From assembly GCA_938016505.1 (NCBI GenBank), contig CALLWN010000140.1, positions 1 to 17,716 of the forward strand: a DNA stretch of 17,716 nucleotides, in the 5' to 3' direction. The translations under genes were made by a program, and so were the position numbers. The number at the start of each line of letters is the position of its first letter. Position 1 is the first letter of the stretch. Source of the stretch: an uncultured Sphingomonadaceae bacterium (GTDB lineage Bacteria; Pseudomonadota; Alphaproteobacteria; Sphingomonadales; Sphingomonadaceae). Below, piece by piece: positions 6,500 to 14,334 of the stretch. Under the pieces are notes generated by a model, which did no database searches, had not been told where the DNA came from, and saw only the letters and a list, made by a program, of their open reading frames with translations.

Positions 6500-7372
6500 G
6501 TGACTCGCACCTGCCCTGAGCTGCCCGACCCGGGGGTCATCGAGCTTCCCTCCAACCGTTTCCTGCTCCACCCGCTGGCTGATCGGCTGCTCGCGCCCGC
6601 GATCGCCGCCGGAGTGACGGCCAACATGGCAAGCCTTGCCGGGCTCGGCTTCGGGCTGCTCGCCGCCGCCGCCTATTTCCACTGGGAAGACGCCCGCATG
6701 GCAGTCCTCGGCTGGGCGCTGATGTTGTGCTGGCATGTGCTCGACGGGCTCGATGGGCGGATTGCCCGTGCCACCGGCACGGCGAGCCCCTTCGGCCGGT
6801 TCCTTGACGGGTTTGCCGATTATGGCGTGTTCGTGGTCGTGCACGTTGCGATTGCGCTTTCACTCGCCGACCCGGTCGCAAGCCTTGGCCTGGCGCTTGC
6901 CGCAGGCGCGGCACACGCAGCCCAGGCGGCCTTTTACGAGGCCCGCCGGGCCTGCTGGTTTCGGCGCCTCGCGGGACATTTCTCGGTTGCGCCACGGCCG
7001 GTTGCCGGTGGTCCCATCGAGCGGCTGTACAACGCCCTTGAAGCGCGGCTGGGGCATCGGGCAACCGCGTTCGACCGGCGCCTCGCCGGGGCAGAGCCGG
7101 GGGTACGGGCCACTCTGCTCGCCCGGTGGGCCAGGAACGCGCGCCCCGCCATGCACCTGCTGTGGCTCCAGAGCGCCAATGCCCGCACCCATGTCATTCT
7201 TGTCGCCTGCCTGTTCGGTGATCCGCGGCTTGCCTGGTGGTGGGAGTTGCTTGTGCTCACGCCGCTTGGACTGCTTAGCGGGCTTGCGCTCCGCCGCGCC
7301 GAACGGGTGGCCGAAGCGGTTCCCCTCGGTTGCGAGACGCGCCCCGTTGCGGGGCCGCCGCCGGCCGCCTAA
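6500..7372 (+). CDS. CDP-alcohol phosphatidyltransferase family membrane protein
   Basis: A 290-residue polytopic membrane protein. It carries the complete signature D-x2-D-G-x2-A-R-x8-G-x3-D-x3-D: D82, D85, G86, A89, R90, G99, D103 and D107, within LDGLDGRIAR and FGRFLDGFADY. Such enzymes transfer a phosphoalcohol from a CDP-linked donor to a second alcohol. Its substrate pair cannot be read from sequence; CDP-inositol or CDP-diacylglycerol are the candidates suggested by the inositol genes across the divergent gap. The region after about residue 150 (EARRACWFRRLAGH onward) is long and basic compared with minimal family members. GTG at 6500 has CGAGG 9 nt upstream; an open frame extends much further 5' but lies antisense to the fusion gene and is not a plausible extension. 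The next gene starts 22 bases downstream, so the two are probably co-transcribed. Confidence 0.82.
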   Translation: MTRTCPELPDPGVIELPSNRFLLHPLADRLLAPAIAAGVTANMASLAGLGFGLLAAAAYFHWEDARMAVLGWALMLCWHVLDGLDGRIARATGTASPFGRFLDGFADYGVFVVVHVAIALSLADPVASLGLALAAGAAHAAQAAFYEARRACWFRRLAGHFSVAPRPVAGGPIERLYNALEARLGHRATAFDRRLAGAEPGVRATLLARWARNARPAMHLLWLQSANARTHVILVACLFGDPRLAWWWELLVLTPLGLLSGLALRRAERVAEAVPLGCETRPVAGPPPAA

Positions 7373-7394
7373 TCGCAGCGGAGGAGAGCGAGCG

Positions 7395-9470
7395 ATGAGA
7401 GACATGGTCAGAACGCGGCAGATCCCTGTCTCCGCAGTGCTTGCAGGGTTGGCAAGCATCGGCTGGATCGCTTTCGCCGTCTCCGTGCCGGAGACTTCGG
7501 CAGCGCTCAGGGACGGGCTCGCACCCTCTGCGCTTGTCGAACTGGCCGCGCGGGTGCTGGTCGTGCCCGCCCTGCTGTTCGCGATCGCAGCCGCCCTGCG
7601 CCAGCCGCAGGTCATGGTTCGCCAGAATCTGATTGGCGCGTCCGAGATGACCGAGGCCGGCGCCGTGGCCGCAGCCGGCTCGGTCGCTGCAAGGCTTGCA
7701 TCGGTCAGGGAGATGCTGGAGCTCGACGTCGCGTCGGTCGAGGCGCTGGCCGGCACGCTCGAGCAGCGCGCAGCGGCTGCGGCCGCGCAGGTCCGCGAGG
7801 CGGCCGCCGCGGCCAGCCGGATTGGAGAAGCTGGTGCCGCGCTCGAGAAGGGCGTGGGCCAGGGCATCGCCGCGTGCGAGCGCCTCGCCACAATGCTCGA
7901 CGAGCTTGGAACGACGATCGGCGTCCGCCGTTCGGAGCTCGAGCAGGCGGCGGCCAGTCTCGACACCGAGCGCGAACGGGCGGCGGCCACACATGCCGCA
8001 CTCGCAGAGGCCGCGGACCGGAGCACGGCAGCGATCAGCGCACATGCCGCGCGGATCGAAGCGGATGCAAGGGCCGCGCTGGCCGAAGCCGAACTCGCGA
8101 GCGAGACCCTTGCATCGGCGATCGCCGGCCACCGGGCGGCACTCGAAGCGGCCACGACCGAGGCGCGTACCACGCTGGCGGCGATCGGCTCAGAGGCTGC
8201 CCGCACGCTTGGCAGGCACCTCGAGATCCTGGTCGGGCAGGCGAAGGAACTCGAGGCACGGATTGCCAGCCAGGCCGGCGTGACCCAAGAACTGGTAAAG
8301 ACCGCCGACCAGGGGTTTCAGATCCTCGACAAGCGGCTCGAGCACAGCGCCTCGGCCACAGGTCAGGTGCTCGACCAGCTGCAGGGACGGCTGCAGGCAG
8401 CTGCCGCCGCGATCGACGCCCTGGCAGAGCCGGTACGAGCCGGAAAGATGGCCGTCGGCGAACTTGGTGACTCCGTCAGCAGCGCGCGCGAAGCCGCGCT
8501 TGCGCTGACCGACCTGCTGGCAGGAACGGTCCCGAAAGAGGCCGTGGCTGCCGCCGCTGCCGCCGAAACCTTGGGCGCCGAAGTCCGCAAGATTCTGGAG
8601 ACGGTCGAGACAGCCCATGCGCGCGCTGCAGCCCTCGCGGACCCGGTCCGGGACAGCCGCGCCGTGCTCGATGAGGCGACGACCCGGTTCGAAGCCCAGC
8701 GCGAGGCCGTGCGGATCGCCGGAGAGGCGCTGGTGGTCGAGCTCGAGCAGGCCCGGCAGCTGGTGGCGGAAGTCGAGCGGACCACGGAGGCGAGTTCGCT
8801 TGCGGCTGCCACCCGCCTCGTCGATGCCCTGACCCGGGTCCGGGATGTCTCGGTTCAGGCAACGGGCACCATGCGCGAGATGCTCGAAGGCATCGTGGCC
8901 GAAGCGCGCGACGCACTGGGGGCGGCCGCGCGCGACGCGTTGCAGTCGGGCTTCGTCGAGCCGATCGCGGAACAGGCGGCAGCTGCCGAGGCAAGGGCGA
9001 AGGCCGCTGCCGAGCGCTCGGCACAGGCGCTCGCCGGTCTCGCAGAGGCGCTGAAGCTGGTCGATTCGCGGACCGAGGTGCGGGTGCGCGAGCTTGCCGA
9101 GCTCGGCGGTCGCGAACTGGTTGCGGCAGCCCAACTGCTGACCGACCGCCTCGCGACCGAGGCGATCAGCATTTCCTCGGCTCTCGGCCGGGAAATGGAC
9201 TCCGACGACTGGGCGAAATGGCGCTCGGGTGAGCGTGGGCTCTTCAAGCGAAGGGCGCTGGCGTTGCTCGAGAAGCACGAGGCAAGGGCGCTCAAGGCAC
9301 TTGTTCAGCGCGACTCCGAGTTTGCCAGCGCAGCGCGGCGTTTCACCGCCGGCTTCGAGGCCCTGGTCGCGCGGCTGGAGGCGGGCCACAATGGCGGGCT
9401 CGGCGCGATCATCCGCTCGTCCGAGACGGGCCGGCTTGCTGCCGCGCTGGTCGAGGTCCTCGAGGACTAG
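7395..9470 (+). CDS. Membrane-anchored long coiled-coil protein, TipN-like layout
   Basis: A 691-residue protein of unassigned function. ATG at 7395 has the strong ribosome site GGAGGAGAG (7380-7388). Two hydrophobic segments (about residues 12-31 and 47-68) form an N-terminal hairpin anchor. Residues about 90-590 are rich in Ala, Glu, Arg, Leu and Gln with almost no Pro, Trp or Cys, which indicates a long alpha-helical coiled coil. The last 90 residues look like a separate small domain: MDSDDWAKWRSGERGLFKRR, then LEKHEARALKALVQRD and a closing helix. Two transmembrane segments, a large coiled coil and a distinct C-terminus recall Caulobacter TipN, a pole-marking scaffold, but I claim architecture only, not homology. 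Ala-rich composition makes chance hits to apolipoprotein-like or chemoreceptor helices likely. The stop is shared with the convergent gene at CTAG 9467-9470. Confidence 0.68.
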   Translation: MRDMVRTRQIPVSAVLAGLASIGWIAFAVSVPETSAALRDGLAPSALVELAARVLVVPALLFAIAAALRQPQVMVRQNLIGASEMTEAGAVAAAGSVAARLASVREMLELDVASVEALAGTLEQRAAAAAAQVREAAAAASRIGEAGAALEKGVGQGIAACERLATMLDELGTTIGVRRSELEQAAASLDTERERAAATHAALAEAADRSTAAISAHAARIEADARAALAEAELASETLASAIAGHRAALEAATTEARTTLAAIGSEAARTLGRHLEILVGQAKELEARIASQAGVTQELVKTADQGFQILDKRLEHSASATGQVLDQLQGRLQAAAAAIDALAEPVRAGKMAVGELGDSVSSAREAALALTDLLAGTVPKEAVAAAAAAETLGAEVRKILETVETAHARAAALADPVRDSRAVLDEATTRFEAQREAVRIAGEALVVELEQARQLVAEVERTTEASSLAAATRLVDALTRVRDVSVQATGTMREMLEGIVAEARDALGAAARDALQSGFVEPIAEQAAAAEARAKAAAERSAQALAGLAEALKLVDSRTEVRVRELAELGGRELVAAAQLLTDRLATEAISISSALGREMDSDDWAKWRSGERGLFKRRALALLEKHEARALKALVQRDSEFASAARRFTAGFEALVARLEAGHNGGLGAIIRSSETGRLAAALVEVLED
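9467..9470. other. CTAG palindrome used as stop codon by both convergent genes
   Basis: The plus-strand coiled-coil gene ends with TAG at 9468-9470 and the minus-strand DUF1467 gene ends with TAG at 9469-9467. The 4-base palindrome CTAG therefore terminates translation on both strands. There is no space for an intergenic terminator, so the transcripts must overlap tail to tail or end inside the opposing gene. Confidence 0.9.
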
Positions 9471-9748
9471 CGCGGCTGCGCCGGGTCGAAGAAGATGGCG
9501 AAAAACGCATCGCGCGTGATCCAGCCATATTCCCAGTTGGCGACGAACAGCAGAAATCCTGCGGCCGACAGCGCGGTCGTGACAAGGAGCTTGCGACCGA
9601 GTTGGGGTGCGTGGGGTGCGCTCGGCGCCTGCCCGGGGATCATCCGTTCGCCCATCTCGTCGCTGGTGCGAATGCCCCATGGCAGCACGAGGAAGAAGGC
9701 GAAGGTCCAGAACAGGAGATAGATGGCGAGAAGCGAATACCACCTCAT
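9467..9748 (-). CDS. DUF1467 small membrane protein
   Basis: A 93-residue protein with two predicted membrane helices (about residues 4-24 and 52-70). It has the family-typical first helix ending LPWGIRTSDE, a loop rich in Pro, Gly and Ala, and a second helix running into ANWEYGWITRD. DUF1467 genes commonly follow RNase J in alphaproteobacteria, often before proS; here the operon appears to end after this gene. Function is unknown. ATG at 9748 overlaps the rnj stop as ATGA, and a Shine-Dalgarno is weak, which fits coupled translation. The stop lies in the shared CTAG. Confidence 0.85.
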   Translation of the reverse strand: MRWYSLLAIYLLFWTFAFFLVLPWGIRTSDEMGERMIPGQAPSAPHAPQLGRKLLVTTALSAAGFLLFVANWEYGWITRDAFFAIFFDPAQPR

Positions 9749-11394
9749 GGCAGGCCCAGGATCATGACTTCGGTCAATGGCTTCTTTCCGGTCCAGTTGC
9801 GGGCAATCCGACGCACGGCAACCTTGATCTCGTCCTCGAGGCGGCGGCGGTCTGTCGGCGACACCTTGCGCGCCGCAGCCTCTGCCGCCTCGGCACAATC
9901 GGCAAGGAAGGCGTCCTCCTCTTCCTCGACAGGCACACCGCGTGCAAGGATCCCGGCATTGCCGACCCGCTGGCCCTTGCGGTCGAAGGCGAGGGTCACG
10001 ACGATCACGCCACCCCAGGCAAGCTTGCGCCGCATGTTCATGGTGGCGCTGTCGGCGGGGAGGATCACCTCGCCATCGAGCACGAGCCTGCCGGCTGGCG
10101 CGTGCCCGACGAGTTCGGCCTTGCCCGGCGCAATCCGGATGATCGTGCCATTTGTCGGGACAACGGCCTCGGCAGCGCCACAGGCGCGCGCCAGCCGGGC
10201 ATGTTCTTCAAGGTGGCGCCGCTCGCCATGCACGGGGATCGCGATCCTGGGCCGGATCCAGCGGTACATGGCCTCTAGCTCCGGTCGCCCGGGGTGCCCC
10301 GACACATGAACATTCGCCCTGCGGTCGGTGATGATCTCGACGCCCTGGGCCGCAAGGGCATTCTGCACCCTCCCGATCGCAAGATCGTTGCCGGGGATCT
10401 GCCGCGACGAAAAGATGACGAGATCGCCCGCTTCGAGCCGGATCTGGGGGTGGGTCCCGTCTGCGATGCGGGCGAGCGCGGCCTGGGGTTCCCCTTGCGT
10501 CCCGGTCGAGGCGATCAGGAGCGTTTCGGGCCGCGCCCGTGCGGCCGCATCGAGCGGGAGGATTTCAGGCAGCGAGCGAAGATAGCCGGTGGCGCGCGCG
10601 ACCTCGGTGATCCGCTCGAGCGAGCGGCCGGCAAGGACGAGCCTGCGCCCGGTCGCGCGCGCGACCTCCCCCAGCGTCTCTATGCGCGCGGCGTTCGATG
10701 CGAAGGTCGTGACGACGACGCGGCCACTGGTGCGCGCCGCAATCACCCGCATCAGGCCCTCACGCGCATCGCTCTCCGATCCGCTGGCCTCGGAATTGAA
10801 GACGTTGGTCGAATCACCCACGAGGGCAAGAACGCCGGCATCGCCGATTGCAGTGAGCTCGGCCGCACTGGCGGGATCACCCAGCAGCGGCCGATCGTCC
10901 AGCTTCCAGTCCCCGGTGTGGAAGATCCGGCCGAACGGCGTCTCGACCAGGATGGCATTGCCCTCGGGGATGGAATGGGCGAGCGCGATGTAGCGGCAAC
11001 GGAAGGGACCGAGTTCGATCGCGCCGCCGAGCGGAATGACGTGGAGCTCGATCTCGCGGTGGAGCCCATCATCCTCCAGCTTGCGCCGGATGAGACCAGC
11101 GGTGAACGGCGTCGCATAAAGCGGTACGCCGAGGTCGGCGGCAAGATAGGGAATGGCCCCGATATGGTCTTCATGGCCGTGGGTGAGCAAGATGCCGAGA
11201 AGATCGGCGCGGCGCTCCTCGATGAAGCCAAGGTCAGGCAGGATGAGGTCGACGCCCGGCAGATCGGGGCCGGCGAAGGTCATGCCCAGATCGAGCATGA
11301 TCCACTTGCCGCGGCAGCCATAGAGATTGACGTTCATGCCAATCTCGCCCGAGCCGCCGAGCGGCAGGAACAGCAGTTCGTCGCCCGGGGTCAT
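9745..11394 (-). CDS. rnj: Ribonuclease J (metallo-beta-lactamase/beta-CASP nuclease)
   Basis: A 549-residue RNase J. It is a zinc-dependent endo- and 5'-3' exoribonuclease used in rRNA maturation and mRNA turnover. The N-terminal GGSGEIGMNVNLYG and the metal motif HGHEDH (72-77) are followed by ALAHSIPEGNAI, FHTGDWKLD and GDSTN. The beta-CASP region has STGTQGEP, FSSRQIPGN, VHVSGH and PVHGE. The C-terminal part (VPTNGTIIRI through LTEVMIL) corresponds to the usual linker and C-terminal domain, so the protein is full length. ATG at 11394 overlaps the coaX stop as ATGA. The order coaX-rnj-DUF1467 behind complex I genes is a familiar alphaproteobacterial arrangement. Confidence 0.95.
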   Translation of the reverse strand: MTPGDELLFLPLGGSGEIGMNVNLYGCRGKWIMLDLGMTFAGPDLPGVDLILPDLGFIEERRADLLGILLTHGHEDHIGAIPYLAADLGVPLYATPFTAGLIRRKLEDDGLHREIELHVIPLGGAIELGPFRCRYIALAHSIPEGNAILVETPFGRIFHTGDWKLDDRPLLGDPASAAELTAIGDAGVLALVGDSTNVFNSEASGSESDAREGLMRVIAARTSGRVVVTTFASNAARIETLGEVARATGRRLVLAGRSLERITEVARATGYLRSLPEILPLDAAARARPETLLIASTGTQGEPQAALARIADGTHPQIRLEAGDLVIFSSRQIPGNDLAIGRVQNALAAQGVEIITDRRANVHVSGHPGRPELEAMYRWIRPRIAIPVHGERRHLEEHARLARACGAAEAVVPTNGTIIRIAPGKAELVGHAPAGRLVLDGEVILPADSATMNMRRKLAWGGVIVVTLAFDRKGQRVGNAGILARGVPVEEEEDAFLADCAEAAEAAARKVSPTDRRRLEDEIKVAVRRIARNWTGKKPLTEVMILGLP

Positions 11395-12179
11395 TGGGCC
11401 CCGGCCCGGTTAAGGGTCTCGAGGCGGATCAGGCCCCTGATGGTGAGGTCCGGGTCGACTGCGTGGATTGTCGCCGTGTGCCGCGCGAAAAGAGGCGCAA
11501 GGCCGCCAGTCGCAATCACGGTCGGTCTCTCGCCGATTTCTGACGCGATCCGGGCAACAAGGCCCTCGATGAGGCCGACGTAGCCCCAGAACACCCCGGA
11601 CTGCATGGCGTGCACGGTGCCCTTTCCGATCACCCCCTGGCCTTCGGGCGGTGGCTCCACCGCAATGCGCGGCAGCCGGGCGGCAGCGCGGTAGAGCGCA
11701 TCCATCGAGAGATTGATCCCGGGGGCAATGACGCCGCCATCATAACCGCCATCGGCTGCGACCACGTCGAACGTGGTGGCCGTCCCGAAATCGATGACGA
11801 TAAGAGGCCCCTGGTGGCTGGCGTGTGCCGCAACTGCGTTGACCAGCCTGTCGGCGCCGACCTCGCCCGGGTTGGGAAGACGGATCGCGATCCCCCACGC
11901 AAACCCGGGAGCACCAGCGACCAACGGCTCAACCCCGAAATAATGCCGGGCGAGACCGCGGAGATTGAACAGTGTCTGCGGCACGACCGAGGCAATGATT
12001 GCATCGGTCACTTCAGTGCGTGACACCCCCGCAATCGACATCAGCTGGTGCAGCCAGACCCCATATTCATCTGCCGTGCGCTCTGCATGGGTGGCGATCC
12101 GCCAGCGATGGACGATGGTCTCCCCGTCGCACAAGGCGAAGACGATGTTGGTGTTGCCGACGTCGATCGCGAGCAGCAT
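11391..12179 (-). CDS. coaX: Type III pantothenate kinase
   Basis: A 262-residue ASKHA-fold kinase catalysing the first step of coenzyme A synthesis, phosphorylation of pantothenate. Seen: the phosphate-binding DVGNTNIVFAL (6-16), GADRLVNAVAA with catalytic D110, IDFGTATTFDVV (129-140), GGVIAPGINLSMDAL and VIATGGLAPLF near the C-terminus. The length is normal for CoaX. The ATG at 12179 shares one base with the birA stop (TGATG), which indicates coupled translation. With birA upstream it pairs CoA supply with biotinylation of acetyl-CoA carboxylase, both feeding lipid synthesis. Confidence 0.96.
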   Translation of the reverse strand: MLLAIDVGNTNIVFALCDGETIVHRWRIATHAERTADEYGVWLHQLMSIAGVSRTEVTDAIIASVVPQTLFNLRGLARHYFGVEPLVAGAPGFAWGIAIRLPNPGEVGADRLVNAVAAHASHQGPLIVIDFGTATTFDVVAADGGYDGGVIAPGINLSMDALYRAAARLPRIAVEPPPEGQGVIGKGTVHAMQSGVFWGYVGLIEGLVARIASEIGERPTVIATGGLAPLFARHTATIHAVDPDLTIRGLIRLETLNRAGAQ

Positions 12180-12886
12180 CAGCTGGTCTCGGCGCCGGCA
12201 GCCGAAGAGGCGAGCGTGACATCTCCGGCCCGAATGGTCTCGAGCCCGCTGGCCGTGCGGACGACGAGTGCACCGTCTGCCGCAAGCTGATCGAAGACGG
12301 CATGACGGCCGTCGCCAAGAGCCAGGGCCGTGCCGGGCGGGGTTGCCCGCGCCCGCCAGCGGTCGGCCACTGGGGCAAACCCGTGTGCCCGCCACTCGGC
12401 CAGCTCTCCCGCAAAGGCAACAGCAAGCTCCTCGAGGAACGTATCCGGGTCAGGCGCGGGCGGTGCGAAGGCTGCAGTCGGCTGGCCGGGCACGACAGGC
12501 GCGCGGGCAAGGTTGACGCCGATGCCGACCACCACGCTGTCGCCAGTACGATCGAGGAGAATACCGGCAAGCTTGGCACCGTGGAGCATCAGGTCGTTCG
12601 GCCACTTCAGTTGCAGCAGCGCCGGCTCGGCATGGCGTGCAGCGACTTCAAACAGGGCGACGCCGGCAACGAAACCCATCTGCTCGGCGGATGGGTCCTC
12701 GGCGCGCAGCCGCACAAGGCAGGAGGCTGCGAGATTGCCTTCGGCCATGATCCACGACTTCCCCTGCCGGCCGCGACCGGCTGACTGCCTGCGGGCGCGA
12801 ACCCACTGGCAATCCTCGAGTTCGCGTGCATGGGCGAGCACCCAGTCGCTGGTGCTGGCAACCTCGTCGAGGATGATCGGCGTCAA
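12179..12886 (-). CDS. birA: Biotin--[acetyl-CoA-carboxylase] ligase, catalytic domain only
   Basis: A 235-residue group I biotin protein ligase. It activates biotin as biotinyl-AMP and transfers it to the BCCP lysine of acetyl-CoA carboxylase. Motifs: DEVASTSDW (7-15), the biotinyl-AMP loop GRGRQGKSW (37-45), LKWPNDLM with K94, then KLAGILLD and VGIGVNLA, and a short C-terminal SH3-like region (GRHAVFDQLAADGALVV). There is no N-terminal winged helix, so it cannot act as a BirA-type repressor. The start is TTG at 12886, overlapping the nuoN stop as TTGA. This start is supported by the family N-terminus beginning only a few residues before the DEV-ST motif. Confidence 0.93.
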   Translation of the reverse strand: MTPIILDEVASTSDWVLAHARELEDCQWVRARRQSAGRGRQGKSWIMAEGNLAASCLVRLRAEDPSAEQMGFVAGVALFEVAARHAEPALLQLKWPNDLMLHGAKLAGILLDRTGDSVVVGIGVNLARAPVVPGQPTAAFAPPAPDPDTFLEELAVAFAGELAEWRAHGFAPVADRWRARATPPGTALALGDGRHAVFDQLAADGALVVRTASGLETIRAGDVTLASSAAGAETS

Positions 12887-14334
12887 GGCAGGGCCCGGGC
12901 AGCTTCGGCACCAAATGCCGAAAGCGGGCCCAACAGCAGGTAACCGAGCGGCGACGAGAAGGCCGCCGCCGCCCCGAGCACGAGCGGGTTCACGCCCTGC
13001 TCGCCTGGCGCGACGATAAGCTCGATGGCTGGCTGGTCGAAATAGAGAAGCTTGACCACGCGAAGGTAATAATAGGCAGCGACCACACTCGCGATAACGC
13101 CGATCACTGCCAGCGGCCAGAGATTTGCGTCAATTGCGGCGTTGAGGACTGCAAGCTTGGGCATGAACCCGAACAGCGGCGGAATGCCTGCCAGCGAGAG
13201 CATGAAAATGGCAAGCCCGGCTGCGAGACCCGGCCTCGTCCGCGCAAGACCGGCGAGATCGGCAAGGTCCTCCCGCTGCCGGCCTTCGCTGTCGACCAGC
13301 ATGAGCAGGCAGACGAACGCACCCAGCGTCATCACGAGATAGACGAGCAGATAAAAGAGCACCGCCGCAACGCCCGCATCCGACCCTGCAGCGAGACCGA
13401 TGAGCACGAACCCGATGTTCGTGATCGCCGAATAGGCGAGCAGCCGTTTCACATTGGTCTGGGCGATCGCGCCCACTGCGCCGAGCGCCATGGACGCGAT
13501 GCTGATGAAGATGATGATCTGCTGCCAGTCCGCCTTCATGCCCCCGAAGGGATCAAGCAACACCCGGAGCATCAGTCCCATGGCTGCGACCTTGGGCGCA
13601 GTGCCAAAGAAGGCCGCCACCGGCGTCGGCGCGCCCTCGTAGACGTCGGGCGTCCACATGTGGAAGGGAACCGCCGAGACCTTGAAGGCAAGCGCGGCCA
13701 GGATGAAGACCAGCCCGAACAAGGCGCCAAGGTTGCGCTCGGCACCCGGCGCGAAGGCGACCCGTATGGCCTCGAAGCTGGTCGACCCTGTAAAGCCATA
13801 GGTGAGGCTGATGCCATAGAGCATCAGGCCCGACGCCAGCGCACCAAGGGCGAAATATTTGAGACCCGCCTCCGACGAACGGGCATCGTCCCGATGAAAG
13901 GCCGCCAGGACATAGGCTGAAAGCGACATGAGCTCGAGCCCGACATAGAGGCTGAGCAGGCTGCGGGCCGAGACCATGACGGCCATGCCGAGCGTCGCGA
14001 GCAGGATGAGAACGGGATACTCGAACCGGGCAATGCGCGCGCGCCTGAGGAAGGGCACCGCGACGAGGATCGCCGCAGCGCTGCCGAGCAGGATGAGGAG
14101 TTTCAGGTAGCGCGACAGGCTGTCGGCAACATAGAGCCCGCCCCAGGCACTGGCGCCGCCGGGACCCTGATCGAACAGCGGCACGGCTGCGACCGCAAGC
14201 AGCAGCACGGCGGCCCAAGACAGCCCCTCGAGCGCACGATCCCCCCGGAACGCGCCCACGAGCAGGAGCAGGCAGATGCCGGAGGCAAGAATGACCTCGG
14301 ATGCTCCGACGGCGACAGACTGCAGAAGGCTCAT
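12883..14334 (-). CDS. nuoN: NADH-quinone oxidoreductase subunit N
   Basis: A 483-residue membrane subunit of complex I, one of the three antiporter-like proton channels. It has about 14 hydrophobic helices. Key features: [15 protein letters not shown] with E134, the lysine K218 in [16 protein letters not shown], then [20 protein letters not shown] and [21 protein letters not shown] at 14334 overlaps the nuoM stop as ATGA; a longer open frame upstream lies inside nuoM and is not used. It is followed directly by birA with a 4-base overlap, so the respiratory and cofactor genes are likely on one transcript. Confidence 0.96.
   Translation of the reverse strand: MSLLQSVAVGASEVILASGICLLLLVGAFRGDRALEGLSWAAVLLLAVAAVPLFDQGPGGASAWGGLYVADSLSRYLKLLILLGSAAAILVAVPFLRRARIARFEYPVLILLATLGMAVMVSARSLLSLYVGLELMSLSAYVLAAFHRDDARSSEAGLKYFALGALASGLMLYGISLTYGFTGSTSFEAIRVAFAPGAERNLGALFGLVFILAALAFKVSAVPFHMWTPDVYEGAPTPVAAFFGTAPKVAAMGLMLRVLLDPFGGMKADWQQIIIFISIASMALGAVGAIAQTNVKRLLAYSAITNIGFVLIGLAAGSDAGVAAVLFYLLVYLVMTLGAFVCLLMLVDSEGRQREDLADLAGLARTRPGLAAGLAIFMLSLAGIPPLFGFMPKLAVLNAAIDANLWPLAVIGVIASVVAAYYYLRVVKLLYFDQPAIELIVAPGEQGVNPLVLGAAAAFSSPLGYLLLGPLSAFGAEAARALP

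Noticed and set aside
5088..6503. Plus-strand open frame (471 codons) opposite the fusion gene
   Set aside because: The opposite strand shows a recognisable CDP-alcohol phosphatidyltransferase motif and membrane helices; this frame shows neither.
7341..7355. GCCCC-GTTGC-GGGGC hairpin considered as a terminator
   Set aside because: It is inside the coding end of the phosphatidyltransferase gene, has no T-run, and the next gene starts only 22 bases after the stop, so read-through is expected.
8190..9743. Minus-strand open frame (517 codons) opposite the coiled-coil gene
   Set aside because: The plus strand has a strong ribosome site and coherent membrane helices and coiled coil; this frame is a composition artefact of the Ala/Glu/Arg-rich coding strand and also runs into DUF1467.
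10294..11583. Plus-strand open frame (429 codons) opposite rnj
   Set aside because: Antisense to an unambiguous RNase J with all metal motifs.
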